Assembly (NCBI RefSeq): GCF_009650435.1
Contig: NZ_VVIP01000079.1
Coordinates: forward strand, 1 to 64,000
Length of the DNA: 64,000 nucleotides
Source of the DNA: Foetidibacter luteolus
GTDB lineage: Bacteria > Bacteroidota > Bacteroidia > Chitinophagales > Chitinophagaceae
Direction of reading: 5' to 3'
A model generated the notes under the pieces. It was not told the origin of the DNA. It ran no database searches and saw only the letters and a list, made by a program, of their open reading frames with translations. How positions within the stretch are numbered: position 1 is the stretch's first letter; each line of letters begins with the position of its first letter. Of the stretch, positions 26,221-35,019 are shown piece after piece. The position numbers and the translations under genes are program-made.

Positions 26221-26833
26221 TATGACTGGTGCGTGGAGAAACGCACCAGGGAAGTGTCTGCCAGCTTTGCTGCCAGACACGTAGCCAATCAGGGTCTCCC
26301 AAGCTATATCCATTACATAAAACTTTAACCTGCAAGGGCTGTTTTGTGCTTCTGGCACCTGCAGGTGGCAGAAGCGGGTGCAGCAGGTTTTGGTACAATG
26401 TCTGCCAGCTTTGTTCCCAGAAGCAACCTGTGTTCCAGCGGAACACTTTGTGGGTAGAACAGTACAGGGTGTTAGCCTGCGTTCCAGGGGAACGCTTTGT
26501 GCTTGTGTCAGCGGGAATAAGCACAAAATGTTCCTGCGGAACATAGTAGAACGTAAATGGCTATTCTACCCACAATATGTCCCTCTGGGACATAATAAGG
26601 CATTACGCTTGTGTCTTTCTAATCTTATAATGAATGCCCCACTCACCACTCACCATTGACCATTCACCAAACGAATATCGAACAAGGAACAAGGAATTTT
26701 GAATGAATGCCCCCACTCACCACTCACCATTGACCATTCACCATTCACCATTCACCATTGCCCATTCACCCCTCACGACGATCAATTATCTACCCGGCTA
26801 CCAACAACATCACTTTATATATAGAACAAATAC

Positions 26834-26855
26834 TTTCAAAAGGCCTTTCAAAACC
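26834..26855 (+). promoter_or_regulatory. Direct repeat, candidate activator site for the fructan operon
   Basis: TTTCAAAAGG and TTTCAAAACC lie 12 bp apart in otherwise unique DNA, about 230 bp before the porter gene. AraC-type output domains usually bind direct repeats near one helical turn apart, and the divergent hybrid sensor has such a domain. The link is inferred from position only. Confidence 0.35.
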
Positions 26856-26885
26856 ATACCACGGCAGTATTATTTATCAAAAGAG

Positions 26886-26932
26886 CATGCCTTATTTCAA
26901 AAAATGCTGGTACAAAATCTAAATAAGGCATG
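26886..26932. promoter_or_regulatory. Perfect 12-bp inverted repeat upstream of the sugar porter
   Basis: CATGCCTTATTT (26886-26897) and AAATAAGGCATG (26921-26932) are exact complements separated by 23 bp. It lies 150 bp before the porter gene. It could be an operator pair, an mRNA leader hairpin or the ends of a tiny element. No T-run follows, so it is not an ordinary terminator. Confidence 0.6.
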
Positions 26933-27082
26933 GATTAGTGAAAGGTTCTTAAAAAATAATTAACTGAAAAACAACCGTTTAGGATTTTTTTAACCAAAGA
27001 GACCCGTTCAAAAGCAATTGATACAATTACAAAAGGCTTTCGCCTGCCACCGCTGCTAAATTGCTCTCCGAAAGCTTGCGAT

Positions 27083-28414
27083 ATGAAAAATAAAAAGGTA
27101 ATCACCTGGTCTCTTACGGTTGCAATGGGCGGTTTCTTGTTCGGCTTTGATACCGCTGTTATATCCGGGGCAGAAAGATCTATTCAGCAGTATTGGCAAT
27201 TAAACGCCTTTGAACACGGGCTTACTATTTCCATTGCGCTGATCGGTACCATCATCGGCGCCTTAACGGGAAGCATACCTTCCGATGCGTTGGGCCGTAA
27301 AAAAACACTCCTGCTTATTGCTGTTCTGTACCTGCTGTCTTCTATAGGAACGGCAATGTCCACCAACTGGTATATTTTCCTCTTCTTTCGTTTTGCAGGC
27401 GGTATTGGCGTGGGGGCTTCATCGGTTACAGCGCCAGTTTACATATCAGAGATTGCACCTGCCGGCAAACGGGGCAGCCTCGTAGCGCTCTTCCAGTTTA
27501 ACGTGGTGTTCGGCATATTGGTTTCTTATCTCTCCAATTACATTATCGGCAGCGTGGCTGAAGCATCCTGGCGGCTGATGTTAGGTGTACAGGCCATACC
27601 TTCTCTTATTTTCCTGGTATTGGTAAGGCTGGTGCCGGAAACGCCCCGCTGGCTTATTTTAAAACAGGGCAGGTTTGAAGAAGCCAAAGCCATACTGAAA
27701 ATCATAAACCCGGAGGAGTACGAGAAAGATTACGCTACCATCATCAGCGGGCATGAAAAAGACGCCGAAAGGCATGTGAAGGAAAGCCTGTTCCAGCGCA
27801 AATACCGGTTTCCTGTAATGCTGGCGGTATTGTTTGCCGTGTTTAACCAGGTGTCTGGCATCAACGCCATCATTTATTATGCTCCCCGCATTTTCGAAAT
27901 GACTGGCCTGGGCGCCAAAGCATCGTTGCTTTCAACAGCGGGCATTGGGCTGGTAAATTTTTCCTTTACGCTCCTCGCTATCAATTTTATAGATAAGGTG
28001 GGGAGAAAAACCCTGATGCTTATCGGCTCCGTAGGGCTCATCGTTTCCCTGGGCCTTGTTGCAAGGGCGTTTTTTATAGAAGATTTTGGCAGCTATACAG
28101 TGGTGGTATGCCTGCTGGTGTACATCGCTTTTTTTGCTTTCTCCCAGGGTGCTGTCATCTGGGTATTTATCTCTGAAATTTTCCCCAACCAGATACGGGC
28201 CAAGGGCCAAACGCTGGGCAGTGTAACGCATTGGGTAATGGCCGCGGCTATTGCTTTCATTTTTCCCGCTCTGGCTGAAAAGCTGGGCGGCGGTATCACC
28301 TTCCTTTTCTTTTCCATTATGATGTTGCTGCAGTTGCTGTTTGTGTGGAAGATGATGCCTGAAACAAAGGGCCAGTCGCTGGAACAGATAGAAACGGCGC
28401 TGGTAATGCATTAG
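27083..28414 (+). CDS. MFS sugar porter (probable fructose/hexose:H+ symporter)
   Basis: A 443-residue inner membrane transporter of the sugar porter family with twelve predicted helices. Signatures: GGFLFGFDTAVISGA in helix 1; DALGRKKTLL after helix 2 (family D.xGRR/K); RFAGGIGVGASSVTAPVYISE near helix 4; PETPRWL before the central loop; QVSGINAIIYYAPRIFE in helix 7 (the sugar-selectivity motif); and PETKGQSLEQIE at the end. All are complete, so it should be active. It is the first gene of the plus-strand fructan cluster, followed after a 316-bp repeat gap by fructokinase. Imported fructose would thus be phosphorylated next door. Confidence 0.93.
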   Translation: MKNKKVITWSLTVAMGGFLFGFDTAVISGAERSIQQYWQLNAFEHGLTISIALIGTIIGALTGSIPSDALGRKKTLLLIAVLYLLSSIGTAMSTNWYIFLFFRFAGGIGVGASSVTAPVYISEIAPAGKRGSLVALFQFNVVFGILVSYLSNYIIGSVAEASWRLMLGVQAIPSLIFLVLVRLVPETPRWLILKQGRFEEAKAILKIINPEEYEKDYATIISGHEKDAERHVKESLFQRKYRFPVMLAVLFAVFNQVSGINAIIYYAPRIFEMTGLGAKASLLSTAGIGLVNFSFTLLAINFIDKVGRKTLMLIGSVGLIVSLGLVARAFFIEDFGSYTVVVCLLVYIAFFAFSQGAVIWVFISEIFPNQIRAKGQTLGSVTHWVMAAAIAFIFPALAEKLGGGITFLFFSIMMLLQLLFVWKMMPETKGQSLEQIETALVMH

Positions 28415-28730
28415 GGTGAGTGGTGAATAGTGAGTAGTGAGTGGGGGCATTCTACATTCATCATTCCTTGTTCCTTGCTCGATATTTTTTTCGTGAGTGG
28501 GGGCTTTTCATTCTTCATTCAAAATTCCTTGTTCCTTGTTCGATATTCTCAACCTGGGGCTGAAAAGTCGCCCAAAGAACCGGACGATGAACGGATTGCG
28601 ACGCAACGATGATACCATGAAAGGCTATCGCTGGTACCATAAAAAGGCGGGTGGGTAGTGGTAAATGGCGGGAGGGAAAAGAACTAACATTATACACGCA
28701 CAAATATTTAACCATCAAACTAACCTGATT
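28415..28730. repeat. Repeat-filled gap between porter and fructokinase genes
   Basis: It contains two family B units (28415-28497 and 28498-28550, each with TCCTTGTTCCTTG.TCGATATT) and a full A-prime copy (28551-28648: GGGGCTGAAAAGTCGCCCAA, AGAACCGGACGATGAACGGA, TTGCGACGCAACGATGATAC, CATGAAAGGCTATCGCTGG). Nothing coding is evident before 28731. Confidence 0.75.
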
Positions 28731-29648
28731 ATGCAGGAAAATGAACATCAACACCCTGTGGTTTGCTTCGGCGAAACCTTATGGGACATACTCCCTGCCG
28801 GAAAAATGCCCGGCGGCGCCCCTATGAATGTGGCGTACCACCTGAATAAACTGGGTAAAAACCCAGCCATTATTTCCCGCATTGGCCTGGATGACCTGGG
28901 CAAAGAACTGGTGCAGGCATTTGAAAACCGGGGCATGAACACAGACTATTTTCAGGCGGATGATGAAAAAAGCACCGGCAAAGTGTACGCTGAAATCCGT
29001 GAAAACAATGAAGTGCATTACGATATTGTAAAACCCGTTGCCTGGGATTTTATTGCCTGGGACGACAGCTTTACCAGCCTGCTTTCCGGCGCCCGGTACT
29101 TTGTTTTTGGCAGCCTGGCAACACGTTGCAAACAATCTCGCCAAACGCTGCTGCAATGCCTTGATGAAGCGCCTGTAAAAGTGCTGGACATTAACCTGCG
29201 GCCACCGCACTACAACAAAAAAATTGTGGAAGAGCTGCTGAAAAGAGCTGACATACTTAAAATGAACCTTGCCGAACTGCACCTCATCACAGGCTGGTTC
29301 AGCAACTACAAAAACGATGAAGAACGCATAAGCCTGCTGGCCGAAAGGTTTGCACTGGATACCCTGCTGGTAACCAAAGGCGGCGATGGTGCAGTGCTGT
29401 TGTACAACGGTTCTTTCTACAACCATCCAGGCTACAAAGTAGAGGTGGTAGATACTGTTGGCAGCGGCGACGCCTTCCTGGCCGGTTTTCTTTCCTCAGT
29501 TATAGATGGCGCCTTACCTGATGATGCGCTTGATTTTGCCAGCCGCATGGGTGCCTACGTGGCTTCGTGCAGGGGCGGCTGTCCTGAGTACTCCCTTTCT
29601 AACCTTTCACAAGTTTTCATAACCGAAACAAACAACCATAACAATTAA
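28731..29648 (+). CDS. Fructokinase, PfkB family
   Basis: A 305-residue cytoplasmic sugar kinase of the PfkB/ribokinase family that phosphorylates fructose released by the GH32 enzymes. The start at 28731 (MQENEHQHPVVCFGETLWD) puts the typical VCFGE.L.D strand near the N-terminus; a longer frame reaches into repeat DNA. The first signature, GGAPMNVAYHLNKLG, is near residue 27, and the second, DTVGSGDAFLAGFLS, near 240, contains the catalytic Asp of GAGD/GSGD. Substrate preference is assigned from context and the G(G/A)AP.NVA form common in fructokinases. The stop is 10 bp before susC, indicating cotranscription. Confidence 0.9.
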   Translation: MQENEHQHPVVCFGETLWDILPAGKMPGGAPMNVAYHLNKLGKNPAIISRIGLDDLGKELVQAFENRGMNTDYFQADDEKSTGKVYAEIRENNEVHYDIVKPVAWDFIAWDDSFTSLLSGARYFVFGSLATRCKQSRQTLLQCLDEAPVKVLDINLRPPHYNKKIVEELLKRADILKMNLAELHLITGWFSNYKNDEERISLLAERFALDTLLVTKGGDGAVLLYNGSFYNHPGYKVEVVDTVGSGDAFLAGFLSSVIDGALPDDALDFASRMGAYVASCRGGCPEYSLSNLSQVFITETNNHNN

Positions 29649-29658
29649 ATCAACAGCC

Positions 29659-32600
29659 ATGCGAAGATTGTTTACCATGCTTGCTGTACTTCTCGTAACA
29701 GCAGGGTTTGCCCAGCAAAGAAGAGTAACCGGCAGGGTTACAGATAAAAGCTCTTCTGCGCCGCTCTCCGGTGTAAGCGTGCAATCGAAAAAGGAGATTG
29801 TTACCACGGACAGCAGCGGGCGTTTCAGCATTACCGCCGATGTAGGAGAGACGCTTAATTTTTCCTACGTTGGCATGCAGCCGTTCACAGCCACCGTACC
29901 CGCTTCAGGGCAAATAACCATAGCGCTGGAAGCAGGCGCTAACGACCTTACCCAGATTGTAGTTACCGGCTACCAAACGCAACGTAAAGTAGATGTTATA
30001 GGGGCCGTTGCGGTGGTGGATATGAAACCGGTTAAGAATAATTCATCCGGCAACCCCATGCAGGCTTTGCAGGGCAGGGTGCCGGGGCTTTATATAGAAA
30101 AGAACGGTACTCCCAGCGGCGAAAACAGCCGGATTGTAATTCGCGGCGTAAACACCCTGGGCAATACAGACCCCCTTTACATAATAGATGGCGTACCTAC
30201 CAAAAGGCCGCAGGTATTCCAGTCGCTGACGGGCGGCGCAATAGAATCTGTACAGATATTGAAAGACGCTTCCGCAGCCTCTATCTATGGCTCCCGGGCA
30301 TCCAACGGCGTTATCATTGTAACCACCCGCAATGGCAGCAATAACCCCGGCGGTAAACTAAACGTACAGGTAAACTCAAGCCTTACCCGCCAGAGTGTTA
30401 CCCCTCAAAAACTAACCATGCTTAACGCCGAAGACAGGGGCAGGGCTTTATGGCAGGCTGCTGTTAACGACCGCACAGACCCCAATACCGCTCTTTCAAG
30501 TATTTACCAGTATGACTGGAATGGAGATTATGATAAACCCGTTTTGAGTAAGGTAAATATTCAACCTTTTGTTGGCGGCGATCAAAATGTGCCGGTAGGC
30601 AATACCGACTGGCAGGATGAAGTGTACGATGCCGCCATGGTAAGCAATAATGAAGTAACCATCAGCGGCGGCACAAAAGCCAGCTCTTTGCTGATGAGCC
30701 TCGGTTATTTTAACAATGCAGGCGTAATGAAATATACTGGTTACAGGCGCTACAGTGCCCGCCTTAATGCCGCCACGCAGTTTTACAACGGCAGGCTCAA
30801 GTTTGGTATGAACAGCCAGTTTGCCAGCTCAGACGAGCGCCTGCCGACAACAGACCTCGGCGGCGCCCCCACACCATCACTGGCTATTACGCTGGCACCC
30901 ACCATACCGGTGTTTACCAAAGATGGCAAATATGCAGGCCCGGCAGGCGCAGGTTATTCCGACCGTAATAACCCCGTGAACATGCAGTGGCTGAACAGGT
31001 GGGATAACCGCAACCGCACTTTTGCTTTTGGTAATGTATATGCAGATTTCGAAATCATTAAACACCTGAACTTCCGCACCACTTTTGGTGTAGAATACGC
31101 TACTTCGCTGGCAAAAGACATACAGCTTTCATTCCAGGAAGGCTTTTTGGGCCGCTCTGTTAACAGCCTCTCCCGCAGCACAGATAATTTCCTCAGCCTC
31201 ACGTGGTCAAACACATTAAACTACCTGCTGGAACTCGGCCAGCACAGAATTACCATGCTGGCAGGTGTGGAAGCTGTACGGCAAAAAACAGAAGCTTTTG
31301 GCGCCTACCGCGAAAATTTTGCCCAGCAAACAGAAGACTTTTTTAACCTGGATGCAGGCTCTGGCCGCAGCACCAATTTTGGCCGTGCCAGCAGCAGCAG
31401 GCTGTATTCTCAGTTTGGTAAAATAGGTTATTCTTATGCCAATAAATACCTGGCTTCTGTAACATTAAGAAGGGATGGTTCATCGCGTTTTGGTGCAGAT
31501 AACAGGTATGGTTTCTTCCCGGCCGCCAACCTGGGCTGGAACATTATCAATGAAAGTTTTATGCGCAACGCCAAAGCGTTCTCCAGCCTTAAACTAAGGG
31601 CCGGCGTGGGAAGAGTGGGCAACCAGGATATTGGCGACTTCGCTTCTTTCGGCCTTTTTCAGCCACGGTATGGTACACTGTATAATAACGGCGTTGGCTT
31701 TCCCGGCCAGTGGCTTAATGTTGGTACGGCCTACGACCTTGCCGGTGTAAATACGGGCAGCCTGCCTTCCGGCTTTGTATCCATACAGGCTGCCAACCCG
31801 GCGCTTAAGTGGGAAACAACGGAAGAAATAAATCTCGGTGTTGACTTTGGCTTTATGAACGAAAAACTGTTTGGTTCTTTCGATTACTTCAGCCGCAAAA
31901 CAACCGACATACTTATTCAGCCGCCGCTGGCTTCAGCAGTGGGAGAGGGCAGGCTTAAATGGGTGAACGGCGCTACCAAACAAAACAAAGGTTTTGAATT
32001 CATCCTCGGGTACCGCCAAAGCAGGCCTACCGGTTTTTCCTATACCATACAGGCTAACCTGGCCCGTTTCCGCGATAAGATTACCGAACTGCCCGAAGAA
32101 GTACGTACGGCCTACCCCGGCAATGCAGAAAAGAACATACTCGGCCATTCAGAGCTTTCCATCTTTGGCTATCGTACTGCGGGTATTTTCCAGTCGCAGG
32201 CAGAGGTGGACGCACATGCCAACCAGGTGGGCAAAGGCGTGGGCCGCATACGGTATGTTGACCTGAACAACGATGGCGAAATAAACTCTTTTGACCAGGA
32301 TTGGCTCGGTACTATTTTGCCAGCCTACGAGTATGGCCTGCGTGTTGACCTTTCTTACAAAAATTTTGACTTCTCCATTTTTGGCTCCGGTGTTACAGGC
32401 AGGTATGGCTTAGACCCATACATCCTTTTCAACAATTTTATCAGGGTTAGAGAGAATGTTGGTCCCGGTGTGTTTGATGCCTGGACGCCGCAAAACACCA
32501 GTTCTACCATACCGATGCTTACACAGGTAGATGCCAATACAGAAGGCAAAACTTCCGACTACTTTTTCATCAACACTTCCTATTTCAAACTCAGGAACAT

Positions 32601-32796
32601 GCAGTTGGGTTACAACGCTCCGGCAAGCGCCATCAGCCGCCTGCATATGAGCCAGCTAAGGTTGTTCTTTATGGGCGAAAACCTGTTCTGGATAAAGAGC
32701 AAAAAATACCAGGGCAAAGACCCCGAAGTGTCTAACCTTGACTTTGTGCCGGTGCCCACATCTTTCACTTTCGGTGTAAACATCACATTCAACTAA
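29659..32796 (+). CDS. SusC-like TonB-dependent outer membrane transporter
   Basis: A 1045-residue outer membrane protein that imports oligosaccharides with SusD as its lid. The signal peptide covers about residues 1-19 (MRRLFTMLAVLLVTAGFAQ). A carboxypeptidase-like beta-sandwich follows at about 22-95 (VTGRVTDKSSSAPLSGVSV, FSYVGMQPF). The TonB-box region is TQIVVTGY near 103, and the plug includes GNPMQALQGRVPG, IRGVNTLGNTDPLYIIDGVP and ASAASIYGSRASNGVIIVTT, all standard for the SusC/RagA family. The rest is barrel, ending in Phe-Asn (FTFGVNITFN). It follows fructokinase by 10 bp and is paired with the SusD gene. The substrate is inferred to be fructan oligosaccharides from the two GH32 genes. 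Confidence 0.95.
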   Translation: MRRLFTMLAVLLVTAGFAQQRRVTGRVTDKSSSAPLSGVSVQSKKEIVTTDSSGRFSITADVGETLNFSYVGMQPFTATVPASGQITIALEAGANDLTQIVVTGYQTQRKVDVIGAVAVVDMKPVKNNSSGNPMQALQGRVPGLYIEKNGTPSGENSRIVIRGVNTLGNTDPLYIIDGVPTKRPQVFQSLTGGAIESVQILKDASAASIYGSRASNGVIIVTTRNGSNNPGGKLNVQVNSSLTRQSVTPQKLTMLNAEDRGRALWQAAVNDRTDPNTALSSIYQYDWNGDYDKPVLSKVNIQPFVGGDQNVPVGNTDWQDEVYDAAMVSNNEVTISGGTKASSLLMSLGYFNNAGVMKYTGYRRYSARLNAATQFYNGRLKFGMNSQFASSDERLPTTDLGGAPTPSLAITLAPTIPVFTKDGKYAGPAGAGYSDRNNPVNMQWLNRWDNRNRTFAFGNVYADFEIIKHLNFRTTFGVEYATSLAKDIQLSFQEGFLGRSVNSLSRSTDNFLSLTWSNTLNYLLELGQHRITMLAGVEAVRQKTEAFGAYRENFAQQTEDFFNLDAGSGRSTNFGRASSSRLYSQFGKIGYSYANKYLASVTLRRDGSSRFGADNRYGFFPAANLGWNIINESFMRNAKAFSSLKLRAGVGRVGNQDIGDFASFGLFQPRYGTLYNNGVGFPGQWLNVGTAYDLAGVNTGSLPSGFVSIQAANPALKWETTEEINLGVDFGFMNEKLFGSFDYFSRKTTDILIQPPLASAVGEGRLKWVNGATKQNKGFEFILGYRQSRPTGFSYTIQANLARFRDKITELPEEVRTAYPGNAEKNILGHSELSIFGYRTAGIFQSQAEVDAHANQVGKGVGRIRYVDLNNDGEINSFDQDWLGTILPAYEYGLRVDLSYKNFDFSIFGSGVTGRYGLDPYILFNNFIRVRENVGPGVFDAWTPQNTSSTIPMLTQVDANTEGKTSDYFFINTSYFKLRNMQLGYNAPASAISRLHMSQLRLFFMGENLFWIKSKKYQGKDPEVSNLDFVPVPTSFTFGVNITFN

Positions 32797-32972
32797 ACAG
32801 TATGATTATACAGGTTAATGCAAAGAATGTTTATGGGCCCGGCAGGATTGCTACTATCAGGCTTTCGTTGTGTCACTCACTTGTACGCTTTGTCCGCTAT
32901 GCAGCATTGGGCCGCCGGTCTCATAAATACTTAACCTGCCAAATCATCACACCAATTCTAAAAACTTTCTTT
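32797..32972. repeat. Dispersed repeat family A, copy 4, inside the susC-susD gap
   Basis: The copy runs from about 32830 to 32920: TTTATGGGCCCGGCAGGATT, GCTACTATCAGGCTTTCGTT, GTGTCACTCACTTGTACGC, TGTCCGCTATGCAGCATT. susC and susD are normally a few bases apart, so this looks like an insertion into an operon junction. It leaves both genes intact. Confidence 0.75.
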
Positions 32973-34694
32973 ATGAAAAATATTTTCTTCACTTTATTCG
33001 CTGCGGTGCTGCTCTTTTCCTGCAGCAAAAATTTCCTGGAGGTTCAGCCCAACGGAACCTTGACAGAAGCAGATGTCTCCACCCCGGGCAGTGTTGACGG
33101 GCTGGTAACGGCAGCCTATGCCGCCATTGGCAACGATTTTTGGTGGAACCCCATCACCAGCATGTGGATGTACGGAAGCGTACGCTCCGATGACGCCTAC
33201 AAAGGTGGCGGCAGCGTGGATGATGTAGGCGCCCTTAACACTTACGAACAATATAACCTTACACAGGCGTCTAATAATGACCTTGCCCCCGCTACCTGGC
33301 AAAATGCCTTCCAGGCTATATCCCGGGCCAACTTTGCCTTAAAAGTGCTCAATAGCCTGAATGAGTCAGACTTTCCCAACAAGGCCATCCGCCAGGGCGA
33401 AATGCGTTTTCTGCGTGGCCACATGTATTTTATATTGAAAGTACTGTTCAACTACCCGCCTTATATTGATGAAACCCTTACCGACGACCAGATAAAGGAA
33501 GTATCCAACAGGGCATTAACCAACGCCGAATTGTGGGAGAAGATTGCCGGCGATTTTCAGTTTGCGGCCGATAATCTGCCAGAAACACAGCCGGAAGTCG
33601 GCAGGGCCAACAAACTTTCCGCCAAGGCATACCTGGCCAAGGTAAAACTGTACCAGGCATACCCGCAGGATGAAAACCACAACGTAACAGGCATAGACGC
33701 CGCCAAACTGAACGAAGTGGTAAACCTTACCACCGAAGTAATTAATTCCGGCAAATATGCACTGCAGCCTGATTTTGCCGAAAATTTCCTGGATGGCTAT
33801 GACAATGGCCCTGAATCTGTATTTGCCGTACAGTTTTCTGTAAACGACGGTACTTCCATAGGCAGGTTGAGCATGGCTACCAGCCTTAACTACAGCCTGG
33901 CGCCTCAATACGGTTGCTGCTGGTTTCACCTGCCTTCTCAAAATATGGTAAATGCTTTTAAAACAGATGCGAAAGGCGTGCCCATGTTCACCAGCTTTAA
34001 CGACGTGCCGATGGTAAATCCCAATGATTTCTTTACCAACGGCGTTGACCCAAGGCTTGACCATACCGTAGGTGTAGAAGGTCACCCTTTTAAATACCAG
34101 CCTGACATACCTTATGATCATAGCTGGGAGCGTGTACCTGCACTGTATGGCGGTTTTGGTAATATGAAAGAGCAGCAGGCTGCCACCTGCGCCTGCTTTG
34201 TAAAAGTGGGCCCGTTCTATGGTTCTTCTAAAAATATTGACATTATACGCTATGCCGATGTGCTGCTGTGGAAGGCAGAGGCACTGATACAACTGGGCAG
34301 GCAAAATGAAGCCTTGCCACTGATTAACCAGGTAAGAACAAGGGCCAAAAACAGTACCGGCCGCACCAAAAAGAAAGATGGCACAGACCCATCCAACTAC
34401 CGCATTTCAGAATACCAGGATGGCGTAAATATTACCTGGAACCAGGCCAATGCATTAACCGCCCTGCAATGGGAGAGGAGGTTGGAATTTGCTACCGAAA
34501 GCCCCCGCTTCTTCGATTTGGTACGCTGGGGCGTAGCAGCGGAAACACTGAACGCTTACCTGGCCAAAGAAAAAACAAGAAGGGCCTATTTGCAAAACGC
34601 GTTCTTTACCAAAGGAAGGGATGAATACCTGCCGATTCCGCAACGTGAAATTGATTTTACAAAAGGATTGTATGAGCAAAACCCGGGTTTTTAG
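32973..34694 (+). CDS. SusD/RagB-like outer membrane glycan-binding lipoprotein
   Basis: A 573-residue surface lipoprotein that forms the lid of the SusC transporter. The start at 32973 gives a lipoprotein signal, MKNIFFTLFAAVLLFSC, with lipidation Cys at 17; the longer frame from 32802 translates through a repeat and is rejected. The typical SusD start KNFLEVQPNGTLTEAD follows. Tetratricopeptide-like segments include QAISRANFALKVLNSL and EMRFLRGHMYFILKVLF. The C-terminal part has the conserved DIIRYADVLLWKAEALIQLG and ALQWERRLEFATESPRFFDL, then REIDFTKGLYEQNPGF. It is in operon with susC upstream and, after 325 bp of repeats, GH32 downstream. Confidence 0.95.
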   Translation: MKNIFFTLFAAVLLFSCSKNFLEVQPNGTLTEADVSTPGSVDGLVTAAYAAIGNDFWWNPITSMWMYGSVRSDDAYKGGGSVDDVGALNTYEQYNLTQASNNDLAPATWQNAFQAISRANFALKVLNSLNESDFPNKAIRQGEMRFLRGHMYFILKVLFNYPPYIDETLTDDQIKEVSNRALTNAELWEKIAGDFQFAADNLPETQPEVGRANKLSAKAYLAKVKLYQAYPQDENHNVTGIDAAKLNEVVNLTTEVINSGKYALQPDFAENFLDGYDNGPESVFAVQFSVNDGTSIGRLSMATSLNYSLAPQYGCCWFHLPSQNMVNAFKTDAKGVPMFTSFNDVPMVNPNDFFTNGVDPRLDHTVGVEGHPFKYQPDIPYDHSWERVPALYGGFGNMKEQQAATCACFVKVGPFYGSSKNIDIIRYADVLLWKAEALIQLGRQNEALPLINQVRTRAKNSTGRTKKKDGTDPSNYRISEYQDGVNITWNQANALTALQWERRLEFATESPRFFDLVRWGVAAETLNAYLAKEKTRRAYLQNAFFTKGRDEYLPIPQREIDFTKGLYEQNPGF

Positions 34695-35019
34695 TAGTGA
34701 ACGGCTATGCGAAGCGTCTTCGCTTCGCATAGCTATTCTATCGCCTCCGGCGATGGGGGATAAGGGGGTCTGAAAAGCTGCTTTTGTTTCTGCCACCGAA
34801 GGTGCCGGAAACATATCTATCCGGGTCTGAAAAGCTGCCCAATGAACCGAACGATGAAGTGATTGCGACGCAAGGGACGATTCCATGAAAAACAAAAGCC
34901 CGTATCCAAAAAAATATTCGCCATACCCGTAGGCTGAAAAAGGAAGCGTCGTAAAACCGGCGCTCCACCGCTGCCGGTTTGCAGGGTAAGGCTTATCTTG
35001 AACCGTTAATAATATAACC
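34695..35019. repeat. Repeat-rich gap between susD and the first GH32 gene
   Basis: It holds a GCGAAGC/GCTTCGC hairpin at about 34707-34728, a CGCCTCCGGCG palindrome near 34742, and an A-prime copy at 34828-34890 (CGGGTCTGAAAAGCTGCCCA, ATGAACCGAACGATGAAGTG, ATTGCGACGCAAGGGACGAT). A truncated second start of the same repeat (GGGTCTGAAAAGCTGC) lies at about 34767. No gene is evident. Confidence 0.7.

Larger units (their letters stand above)
26000..27082. other. Long divergent intergenic region, repeat-rich, with regulatory candidates
   Basis: No convincing gene lies here. From left to right: a reversed A-prime repeat (26131-26220); a run of small hairpins at about 26229-26620 based on GTCTGCCAGC, GCTTCTG..CAGAAGC and the recurring palindromes GTTCCAGCGGAAC, GTTCCTGCGGAAC and GTCCCTCTGGGAC; family B repeats with tandem CACCATT units (26627-26780). 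The stretch from 26790 to the porter start at 27083 is non-repetitive and holds the direct and inverted repeats listed separately. Confidence 0.75.

Noticed and set aside
26120..26659. Several overlapping open frames of about 90-140 codons
   Set aside because: They translate dispersed repeats and palindromes, with high Cys, Trp and Arg content in every frame; no start signals.
26640..26780. Tandem CACCATT units considered as a CRISPR array
   Set aside because: The units are 7-8 bp with no spacers and no cas genes nearby; the string belongs to the family B intergenic repeat.
32802..32972. N-terminal extension of the SusD frame
   Set aside because: It would translate repeat family A, while the lipoprotein signal begins exactly at 32973.
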